Both the position numbers and the translations under genes were made by a program. This document shows positions 1 to 6,545 of a stretch of 9,651 nt of DNA, one piece after another. Each line of letters starts with the position of its first letter. Positions within the stretch are counted from its first letter, which is position 1. This stretch comes from Janthinobacterium lividum. GTDB taxonomy: Bacteria > Pseudomonadota > Gammaproteobacteria > Steroidobacterales > Steroidobacteraceae. The notes beneath the pieces are model-generated. The model did not search any database. It was not told the origin of the DNA and saw only the letters and a program-made list of their open reading frames with translations. Location: positions 1 through 9,651 of the forward strand of contig CALPVO020000067.1 of NCBI GenBank assembly GCA_943327025.2, given 5' to 3'.

Positions 1-827
1 CCGACATGGGCCAGTCCCTCCGTCCGTGTCAGGAAATACTGCTCGATGCCGCCCTTGCCATGCTGCAGGTTGCTGCCCGCAATGCTCACGGCGCCACCGA
101 TGGGCTGGGTAACGCGGTACACCTGCACCTGCGTCCAGCGCCCATGGTTATCACTGGTGCGCATCTGCAGTCCATCGTACAACGCCGCCGCTCCCGCAGC
201 CCGCGCCTCGGCCGGCGACAGCGCGAAGAAATACGGGCCGGGGTCGTTTGCCCGTCCAAACTGCAGCAAGACCGTACCTGGCTCCAAAACCTTGGTCTGC
301 CAGCGGTCGGCGCGGCCATAACGCGGGTTCACCTCTTGGTGACGCGTTGCCTTGGCCACCGCGCGGCGCGCCTCCAACTTGTCCATGATTTTGCGGAGCA
401 ATTGGAAGTTTTTCAGCGTGCCTGCCACCGGCACCATCGCCACCGCTTGCTCCGCTGCCTCGCGGGGTTCGCCGCGCAACAGTGATACCAAGCCGTTGAG
501 GCCATCGAGCGCGACGCCCAAAGGCTCACCGATACCGGTCAGGTCTGCGCCTGCCGAGGCGGCATTCAGGCCTCCTTGCAGAAGGTCCAGACGCTCGCTG
601 ATGCCAACCGTGCCGTCATTGCCCGAGAAGCGGAGTTGAAAGCCCGGCCCCACTTCCTGACGAAAATCCGGGTCGTCCCAATCATAAAAAAAGCGACCAT
701 CCGGCCCGGAGGGCACCACACCGAAGCCGAATTGGCTGCAATCGGCATTACCGTCGGCCGTGCATTCGCCACCACCCACACGAATACCGAAACCATCGGT
801 ACCGACAAAGATCTCCACCTCGGTGTT
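1..827 (-). other. Variable C-terminal tip of the Rhs protein: pre-toxin linker plus putative toxin domain
   Basis: After DPYG (828-839) the protein leaves the Rhs repeats and continues for at least 275 residues. The first part (about 660-827) is Gly-rich with two Cys (GGGECTADGNADC). Next comes a helical linker, GADLTGIGEPLG through AMVPVAGTLKNF (roughly 405-545), of the kind that precedes toxin modules in many polymorphic toxins. The last 113 residues (3-341) hold PRYGRADRW, LEPGTVLLQFG, PGPYFFAL, LYDGLQMR, VQVYRVTQPIG and GKGGIEQYFL. This order (PGT, a FYF/YFF turn, a vYeVt-P strand, and GGxxQYF near the end) recalls uncharacterised Rhs tips and, loosely, the end of the TNT NAD glycohydrolase fold. 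Toxin role is inferred from position; the activity is unknown. The end is outside the window. Confidence 0.6.
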
Positions 828-3800
828 GCCATACGGGTCGGCCACCGCATAGGGTGAATTCCAGGCATAGGCGTAGCGATTCCAGTCCTGACTGTTACCG
901 GCCTGCGCTACCAGTGGGTCTGCAGAGAGGAAGCGGCCTGAAGCGGGGTCCAGCACACGCTGGCCAAAATGCACCAGCCCGAGATTGTCCGCATGCACCT
1001 GCATGCCAAAACCACGACGCGTGGTGGCCGCAATGGCTGTTTGCTCCTGGGCCTGCAAGCCACCCGAGCTTCCAGAGACACTGGAGGCCCGCGCACCGAA
1101 CGGCGAATAGCGTAGTCGCGACACCACGGTGCCTTGCGCATCCGTGAGTGTGTCGAGGCTGCCCCTCTCATCCTGCGTGGCGTACCAGGTGTCCCTCGTG
1201 CCATCCGAACGCCTCACCACCCAAGCCACTGGCCCTTCGGGACCCACAATGACTTGGCGCTGGTGTTCCCGTGCCGCGGTGACTACACGCTCGACGAGCT
1301 CGCCGACATAAGCGGTGTTTTCGGTACCGCTGGCGAAGAGGGCTTCCTGCGCTACCAACTCTCCCTCCGGGCCGTAGGTGTACCGGCTCTGCAGGCCATT
1401 GGCACGCAATACGGCGGGCTGGTCGTTGGAATTCCAAGAGAGGCTGGCACCATCGCGTACGGCCACATTCCCGTTGGCATCGTAGCTGTAGGTGTGGGTA
1501 CCAGCCTGCAACAAGCGCCCGGGCACAGCAGGGTCGTAGCGAAACACACCGATGTCACTACGCTGCAGCACATTGCCAGCGGCGTCGTACTGCACGGCAA
1601 GGCCCGCCGCCGCCGGACCGGTCACTGCGGTCAGGCGCCCGAGTAAATCGTGCCGGAAGGTGGCGTCCATACTGGCGAAGGCATCCAAACGACGCACCAG
1701 CAATCCACGCTCATCAAAAGTGAAGCGCACGTCCTGCAGATTGCTGCCATCCGCACGTCGTGCCAGACGCCAATCGGGCAGGCCCGTCACTGCATCGCGC
1801 GCGGCAGAACGGACAACCCCATTTCCCAGCAATTCGTCGATGGGCAGTCCGCCCACATCGAACGCACGGGCTTGCCAATACAACTGCCCACTGTCGGCAT
1901 CGCGCAAGGACAGCAATTGCCTGCCATCCCAGCCATGACGGACGCGCAAGCGCGTGCCATCTGCCGCAGGCGGATACACCAGAACCTCGAGCCGACCGGC
2001 AGCGTCGTAGGTGTAATCGTAAGCATCGCCGCGAGCGCCCGCCCAGCCGCGCCGCAACAAACGCCCAAACCCGTCATAGGCAAAGCGCTCGTTGGTAGCT
2101 GGCCCGTCAAGGGCGACCAACCTCCCCGCCTCATGCCGCAACCCATCGGTGCCCCAGGTCCAGCGGGTTTCGCCTTCGGGCTGCAAGCGTCGCACCACGC
2201 GTCCGAGCAGATCCCGTTCGTAGCTACGCACCTGCCCCTTGGCATCTCGTTCGGATACCACTTGCCCCAACGCATTCAGCGTGAACTCGCGCCGCCCGGC
2301 TTGAGTGTCTTGCAGCGCCACTTGGCGCCCCAGAGCGTCATACTCAAGGCGCGTCACGGCACCCACCGCGTCCACCACGCGAACGAGACCCGCTACGCCG
2401 TAGGTATAAGTAGTAGTGCCGCCGAGGGGGTCCACCACTACGCGCAAACGCCCCAGTACGTCACGCTTGAATACTGTGCGAGCCCCAGCGACATCCGTCG
2501 CCGTGGTGATAGCACCATCGAACTCGAAGGTTTCCGTGACAAGCGTAGCGTCGGCGCCAGAACGTGGCCGCTGCACGGATTGCACGCGTCCCCAGGTGTC
2601 GTAGCGCAGCGTTGCCTGCGCCGCCGGCAAGCCGACATAGGCGGGCAAACTAAAGGCGGCCAGTTGGCCATCGGTATTCCAGTTCCAAACCTCGCGGACC
2701 TTGGGCCCGAGCGGTACACGCCGATCCTCCGCCATGGCCTGACCGCGGTCACCGAAGTAGGTAGTGACCTCATCGAGGGGTGTGCCATCGGCACCGGTCC
2801 AGCGCTCTGTCTGCCACCAACGGCTGCCCAACTGCGCGCAGGACTTGGATAGGCAGGTTTGCGTTTCGGCACGCCATTCGCTGCCATCGGGCGCACGCCA
2901 GCGCACCTTGCGCCCAAACTCGTCATAGTCCGCCTGCCAGCCTTCACCGTTCATATCGGTAGCAGTAGCCAGCACCCCGAGTGAATCGCGCCATGCCAAA
3001 CGGGTGGTTTGCCCCAGCGCATCCGTGGTGGTGGCAGGCGCTACACAACGCGACCCGAAATCCTGACGAACGGTACGTACCGCCATTCCCGCTGGCGACA
3101 AAGTCGTAGCGTTGCGGTTGCCACAGGCGTCATAACTCCAGGCGACGCTGCGCAGCACACTGGCATCCGTGGCAAGTTCGCGCCACGCTACCGCGCGACA
3201 CGCGGCCGTATCGATGTCCTGCTCAATGACTCGCACCAAGCGCGTGCCATCCGGTGCAGTGACGACGCGCTCTTCCCTTGCTGGCAAGCGCAAGCACCAG
3301 CCGACGGGCTCATGTCGATAGGTACGCGAGAGCGTCTGCCGGTGCACTTCACCGAAGCCCGGCGAGAGACTGTCTAGGTCGGTTACTTCCACCGCCTGCT
3401 GGATGAGGCCGCCGTAAGGGTCACGTCCGAAGGACTGCACCGTAGAGCGCTGCGGCGCACCCGCCCGTACCCCACCGAGCACGTAATCCTGTCGCCGCTT
3501 CTGCTGCAACTGCGGCCAGCGACGAACTTCCGTGCCAGCGCCGTTCTGGGTAACGGCGTAGACCAGCTCTTCCTGCAACACCGCTTGGCCCGTTCCGCCC
3601 GTGACACGCCGGCTTGCCAGCACGCCGCGGAGTGGAAAGGCCTGCTGAAACTGTTCCCGCAGCACGGTGCCATGTCGCTCGTCTTTTTGTTCGCGCCATG
3701 CCGGCCCAAGCCATTCGCGGCGCAGCACGTCGCGCCGCGGGTCCCCGTAGCGAAAGCGCAGCGTGGCATGGGTGCCAAGACCGTCCTCCACTTCCTGTCG

Positions 3801-6137
3801 GCACACCGGAACGCCGCTGGCGGCTGCGCGTAACAAGGAACCACTACCTGCTGCAACAACGGGCATGCTTTCGAGGCCAGTCGTTGCTACACAGCCTTCG
3901 CTGTCAGCGTAAAACCAGGAAACCACGGCACCGGCGCCCTCCACTACCCTGGAGACCCGCACCTGCGCCGACCCTACGCGCTTCACCACATGCCAGCCGA
4001 TGTCCCGCATGGCAATACCGAACAGGTCGGGCGTGCCGTCACCATCCACATCACCGACGCGATAAGCGCTGCCCATCACTTCGCTACCGGTAACGTTCGC
4101 GGCCTGCGACGCCAGCAGCGCTTCGCGCCCACGCTGGCCAGCAAAGAACACCCAGCCATCGGTACGAGCGTCCAACAAGTCGCTGGCGCCATCACCATCC
4201 AGATCGAAGACCAGCGCGGCGCTCGAGGGCGCGGGAGCGGCCTGCGCAGAGGCAAAGGCATGACCTGTGAACGCGCGCGTCGACCAGGCACCCGAAGGCC
4301 GACGGAACAACACGTCCTGGTAGCCATCGCCATTGAAGTCGCCGATACGCGGTGCCACCGCGCCGTCCGTATCGCCGAGATCCGCTACCCACTGCGCCAC
4401 CGGCGCGGCGACCGTTCCGCGCATGAGCAGGGCACGCAACGTGGATGCACCAGCCGCCGGAGCGAGCGCCTGCAGGCTGGACAGCGTGTTCATCGAATAG
4501 CCGAAAGACGTACCAATGGAGGTGGACGTGCCCGTGGACATAGGAACCGTGCAAGCCAACAAGTCGGCGCGGCCATCGGCGTCGAAGTCCACCGCACCAA
4601 TCTCGGGTTGCCGAGCCGTCAGCCCACTCCCCGCACAGAACGCTTGGCCGGTGGGCATGGCCCACAACTGCAAAGGCACTGCCGCAGGACGCGTGCCGTC
4701 GTGCAGGCGGGCCATGACGCGGGCCGGCGAGTTCACGGCGTACACCAGATCATCGCGGCCATCGCCATTCACATCCACTGCCACGGCACGCAGCCCAATG
4801 CTATCGACGCCATAGCCGGTATCGACTGCAGCCGCCAAACCGGTGCCAGTGCTGCGGATCCACCACCAGCGCGCCGTGCCATTCACGCCCAGTACCGGGT
4901 ACAGCAGGTCTTTGCGGCCATCTGCGTCCCAGTCGACAATGACAGTTCGATCGGTCTGCACCGGCACCACGCTGGTGGTGACCCGCGGCCCAAAGCCGGA
5001 GGGCTGCGCGGGGTCCGCAAGGCGAAACGACCAGTAACCGGCTACAGCCGTAGGCGAGACGAAGTCTTCACGACCATCGCCGTTCAAGTCTGCCAGCAAG
5101 CTCGCGTCCGCTTGCGGATAGCCGGAGAGATCCCCGGGTTGCTGCAAGCCGGCCACCGCCAAAGTCGCTGGCGTCACCAGCGCGCGCAGCGGTTCGCGAC
5201 AACGGGTGGGGCCGCATTCCGTTACCCGCCAGGCCGCAGGCGCAGTCTCTGCCGCCAGGCTCCACTGCCGCACCAAGGCCGTATCGTGGCGATGTTCCAC
5301 TCGCACCAAACGCTGCCAGGACACCACCAGCGTTCCGGCCTGCCAACCCGCTTCGATCGGTTGCGGAGCCGCTTCGTAAATGAAACGAACCGCATGATGC
5401 GCAGGCTCGCCATTTCCGGCGGCGGCGTAGGAAATTTCCAGCGGACGATAACCGTACTGCCCGCCATACACGCCTTGCGTGACCAAGGCTGGGCCAGCAT
5501 CTTCTTGATACGTGACCCGCAAGGTATTGCCAGCACGGTCGCGACGCGACGACAGCGCCCAGACACGAACGGTTTGGCCGCTGGCGTCCTCGATGCGGCT
5601 GTCTGCAGTCCCGCCATAGGTGAGCACCGTGCCATCCGGTTGCTCCACCGTAAACCACGCCGGACCATTGCCCGCCGCCCCTTGCGAAGTGACGCGCAGG
5701 AAGCTTTCAGATTCGGTTTGGTACACCGTGCCGGGTGCGCCCTGCACACCAGCAACGCGCCGCAAGCGCAAACCATCCAGGCAATAGCGGTCGCCCGTGT
5801 CGCCGGTCGTCATCGACACCGCGGCGGCCACGCCATCCTGGCCTGTGGTGCGTGCACAGCGCGTGATGCTGGAGAGCCCAAGCAAGTCCCAGCCCTGCCC
5901 AAGCAAACCGCCGCGCCGTGCCGAAGACCACTCCAGTGCCAACTGCGGGACAAGACCCCCGGGCCCCGGCGTTAGCGCGAGAGGCACCCGCAAGTGCGCC
6001 GTGCCGTCCGGCGATACCTGCGCCTCTCCCGGGGTAGCACCGGACTCAAGGCCTGCCCGCACGGCGAACGGCCAGCACAATGCCGCAAACAATCCTGCCG
6101 CCGCGAATACGCGACGCCAGCCTTCCCTGGTTTCCAT
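1..6137 (-). CDS. Secreted SpvB/TcdB-like Rhs (YD-repeat) polymorphic toxin protein, C-terminus cut by the window edge
   Basis: The minus-strand frame from ATG at 6137 shows no stop to the left edge (at least 2045 codons). Order of parts: signal peptide (residues 1-28, FAVRA then G); SpvB-like N-terminal domain (about 35-340, with RVPLALTPGPGGLVPQL, GLLGQGWDL, SSITRC and DRYCLDGLRL); seven VCBS/FG-GAP repeats (about 348-706); TcdB-middle-like region (about 710-870, with FRYGDPRRDVLRREWLG and QAFPLRGVLASRR); Rhs/YD repeats (about 998-1730); core-closing motif DPASGRFLSADP; and a variable tip from residue 1771. Known of the family: TcB/TcC and Rhs proteins fold into a hollow shell that encloses a C-terminal toxin. 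Inference: this is a one-chain TcB-TcC-like effector exported by Sec, probably antibacterial or anti-host. No TcA, VgrG, PAAR or other secretion gene is visible. The start is fixed by a strong ribosome binding site 6 bases upstream. The family call is firm; target and delivery route are unknown. Confidence 0.93.
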   Translation of the reverse strand, partial: METREGWRRVFAAAGLFAALCWPFAVRAGLESGATPGEAQVSPDGTAHLRVPLALTPGPGGLVPQLALEWSSARRGGLLGQGWDLLGLSSITRCARTTGQDGVAAAVSMTTGDTGDRYCLDGLRLRRVAGVQGAPGTVYQTESESFLRVTSQGAAGNGPAWFTVEQPDGTVLTYGGTADSRIEDASGQTVRVWALSSRRDRAGNTLRVTYQEDAGPALVTQGVYGGQYGYRPLEISYAAAGNGEPAHHAVRFIYEAAPQPIEAGWQAGTLVVSWQRLVRVEHRHDTALVRQWSLAAETAPAAWRVTECGPTRCREPLRALVTPATLAVAGLQQPGDLSGYPQADASLLADLNGDGREDFVSPTAVAGYWSFRLADPAQPSGFGPRVTTSVVPVQTDRTVIVDWDADGRKDLLYPVLGVNGTARWWWIRSTGTGLAAAVDTGYGVDSIGLRAVAVDVNGDGRDDLVYAVNSPARVMARLHDGTRPAAVPLQLWAMPTGQAFCAGSGLTARQPEIGAVDFDADGRADLLACTVPMSTGTSTSIGTSFGYSMNTLSSLQALAPAAGASTLRALLMRGTVAAPVAQWVADLGDTDGAVAPRIGDFNGDGYQDVLFRRPSGAWSTRAFTGHAFASAQAAPAPSSAALVFDLDGDGASDLLDARTDGWVFFAGQRGREALLASQAANVTGSEVMGSAYRVGDVDGDGTPDLFGIAMRDIGWHVVKRVGSAQVRVSRVVEGAGAVVSWFYADSEGCVATTGLESMPVVAAGSGSLLRAAASGVPVCRQEVEDGLGTHATLRFRYGDPRRDVLRREWLGPAWREQKDERHGTVLREQFQQAFPLRGVLASRRVTGGTGQAVLQEELVYAVTQNGAGTEVRRWPQLQQKRRQDYVLGGVRAGAPQRSTVQSFGRDPYGGLIQQAVEVTDLDSLSPGFGEVHRQTLSRTYRHEPVGWCLRLPAREERVVTAPDGTRLVRVIEQDIDTAACRAVAWRELATDASVLRSVAWSYDACGNRNATTLSPAGMAVRTVRQDFGSRCVAPATTTDALGQTTRLAWRDSLGVLATATDMNGEGWQADYDEFGRKVRWRAPDGSEWRAETQTCLSKSCAQLGSRWWQTERWTGADGTPLDEVTTYFGDRGQAMAEDRRVPLGPKVREVWNWNTDGQLAAFSLPAYVGLPAAQATLRYDTWGRVQSVQRPRSGADATLVTETFEFDGAITTATDVAGARTVFKRDVLGRLRVVVDPLGGTTTYTYGVAGLVRVVDAVGAVTRLEYDALGRQVALQDTQAGRREFTLNALGQVVSERDAKGQVRSYERDLLGRVVRRLQPEGETRWTWGTDGLRHEAGRLVALDGPATNERFAYDGFGRLLRRGWAGARGDAYDYTYDAAGRLEVLVYPPAADGTRLRVRHGWDGRQLLSLRDADSGQLYWQARAFDVGGLPIDELLGNGVVRSAARDAVTGLPDWRLARRADGSNLQDVRFTFDERGLLVRRLDAFASMDATFRHDLLGRLTAVTGPAAAGLAVQYDAAGNVLQRSDIGVFRYDPAVPGRLLQAGTHTYSYDANGNVAVRDGASLSWNSNDQPAVLRANGLQSRYTYGPEGELVAQEALFASGTENTAYVGELVERVVTAAREHQRQVIVGPEGPVAWVVRRSDGTRDTWYATQDERGSLDTLTDAQGTVVSRLRYSPFGARASSVSGSSGGLQAQEQTAIAATTRRGFGMQVHADNLGLVHFGQRVLDPASGRFLSADPLVAQAGNSQDWNRYAYAWNSPYAVADPYGNTEVEIFVGTDGFGIRVGGGECTADGNADCSQFGFGVVPSGPDGRFFYDWDDPDFRQEVGPGFQLRFSGNDGTVGISERLDLLQGGLNAASAGADLTGIGEPLGVALDGLNGLVSLLRGEPREAAEQAVAMVPVAGTLKNFQLLRKIMDKLEARRAVAKATRHQEVNPRYGRADRWQTKVLEPGTVLLQFGRANDPGPYFFALSPAEARAAGAAALYDGLQMRTSDNHGRWTQVQVYRVTQPIGGAVSIAGSNLQHGKGGIEQYFLTRTEGLAHV
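828..3147 (-). repeat. Rhs/YD repeat shell and core-closing motif of the Rhs protein
   Basis: Degenerate YD repeats run through this stretch. Examples in order are WSYDACGNRNATTL, ADYDEFGRKVRW, LRYDTWGRVQSV, FKRDVLGRLRVVVDPLGG, LEYDALGRQVAL, SYERDLLGRVVRRLQPEG, FAYDGFGRLLRR, YTYDAAGRLEVL, FTFDERGLLVRRL, FRHDLLGRLTAV, VQYDAAGNVLQR and YSYDANGNVAVRDG. The block closes with LGLVHFGQRVLDPASGRF, then LSADPLV, then the R-Y-A-Y-A-W-N-S-P-Y-A-V-A-D-P-Y-G stretch at residues to 1770. In TcC and Rhs proteins the closing segment is the self-cleaving plug that separates the shell from the tip. The conserved Asp residues of DPxxGRFxSxDP are present. Confidence 0.92.
4020..5096 (-). repeat. Seven VCBS/FG-GAP calcium-binding-loop repeats within the Rhs protein
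   Basis: Reading the minus strand, seven loops of the type D-x-[DN]-x-DG-x-x-D occur: DLNGDGRED (near residue 350), DWDADGRKD (about 400), DVNGDGRDD (about 455), DFDADGRAD (about 515), DFNGDGYQD (about 597), DLDGDGASD (about 643) and DVDGDGTPD (about 693). Each is followed by a hydrophobic strand such as DLLY, DLVY or DVLF. Spacing is about 45-80 residues, as in beta-propeller blades of integrin-like and SpvB/TcB proteins. The acidic residues suggest calcium binding (known of the family). In TcB proteins this region forms the propeller that docks to TcA; here its partner is unknown. Confidence 0.9.
6054..6137 (-). other. Sec signal peptide of the Rhs protein
   Basis: The first 28 residues contain a basic start (METREGWRR), a hydrophobic core (VFAAAGLFAALCWPF) and an A-V-R-A end before G29, a standard signal peptidase I site. 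The mature protein would start near GLESGATPGEAQ. There is no lipobox: the single Cys in the core is not followed by a lipoprotein +2 context. Export to the periplasm or beyond is inferred from this. Confidence 0.75.
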
Positions 6138-6358
6138 GAGCCACCTCCTTGTGGCGTTAGCGTCCAATGCGAGTGCGCACGAGGGGCGGCTTTCAGCCCC
6201 TGCGAGTCACCGGCAAAGTCCATCATGGGAAGCGCTGGAAGTGTCCGCGCATATCGACTGCGTATCGCGAAAAACGCGTGCGGCCGTGTCGAGAGCCGAG
6301 GCTAACGCGGCGGAGTGTTCAATTTCGCAGCGCTAGCTCTGGGTACTAGTTCTTGGTG
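6138..6358. other. Non-coding gap between the feo operon and the Rhs gene
   Basis: No credible gene is seen here on either strand. The gap should hold the Rhs promoter, but I find no convincing -35/-10 pair. On the minus strand, AGGGGC at 6196-6201 pairs with GCCCCT at 6182-6187 across an 8-base loop, in the 5' leader about 45-60 bases before the ATG. A second small dyad (CGCG, five A/T, CGCG) is at 6266-6278. Neither is followed by a T-run, so neither looks like a terminator. The 13-bp tandem repeat at 6333-6371 sits at the right end. Confidence 0.5.
6144..6150 (-). promoter_or_regulatory. Strong ribosome binding site for the Rhs gene
   Basis: AAGGAGG on the minus strand lies 6 bases before the ATG at 6137. 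It is the best Shine-Dalgarno match in the window. It fixes the start of the giant gene and the presence of the signal peptide. Confidence 0.85.
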
Positions 6359-6371
6359 CTAGTTCTTGTTG
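6333..6371 (-). repeat. Three tandem 13-bp repeats over the stop codon of the small Cys-rich gene
   Basis: On the minus strand the copies are CAACAAGAACTAG (6371-6359), CACCAAGAACTAG (6358-6346) and TACCCAGAGCTAG (6345-6333). The first two differ at 1 base and the second and third at 3. Copy 1 encodes the last residues and the TAG stop of the 60-aa protein; copies 2 and 3 lie after it. This looks like replication slippage that duplicated the gene's end. A regulatory role is not indicated. Confidence 0.8.
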
Positions 6372-6541
6372 CTGGCCGAAGGCGGGCAGGCATCACACGC
6401 ACAACCACTGCCCGTTGCCCGCCAGCCTAAGCGAACCTGCAAACGCACTCGCCACGTTTGGGGCAGCAGCCGCCAAGCGGCATAGGCAGTACTCGCCAAC
6501 ACGAGCACGAGCACCAACGTCCATTCCAGCCAAGGTGCCAT
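6359..6541 (-). CDS. Small Cys-rich single-span membrane protein associated with FeoB (60 aa)
   Basis: The product has an N-terminal membrane helix (about residues 6-24, LEWTLVLVLVLASTAYAAW), then a basic amphipathic stretch (RLLPQTWRVRLQVRLGWR), and a Cys cluster near the end (GCACDAC, three Cys). Small proteins with one helix and a C-terminal Cys cluster often follow feoB and are thought to act with it, possibly in place of the Fe-S protein FeoC. That role is inference. The ATG at 6541 is 4 bases after the feoB stop, which suggests translational coupling. An in-frame ATG at 6595 would add 18 residues inside feoB and break the usual family length, so it was not chosen. The TAG stop lies in a 13-bp tandem repeat. 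Confidence 0.8.
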   Translation of the reverse strand: MAPWLEWTLVLVLVLASTAYAAWRLLPQTWRVRLQVRLGWRATGSGCACDACPPSASNKN

Positions 6542-6545
6542 GGCT

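Noticed and set aside
1650..2852. A 400-codon open frame on the plus strand
   Set aside because: It is antisense to the Rhs/YD repeats in the same register, with no domain of its own.
3990..5975. A 661-codon open frame on the plus strand
   Set aside because: It is the exact antisense register of the Rhs gene. Its protein is Arg/His-rich with no recognisable motif, while the minus strand carries SpvB and VCBS motifs over the same bases. Long antisense frames are common in G+C-rich genes.
6182..6201. Hairpin AGGGGC/GCCCCT as terminator or riboswitch
   Set aside because: It has a 6-bp stem and 8-base loop without a T-run, and it lies in the Rhs leader. It is too small for a known riboswitch class.
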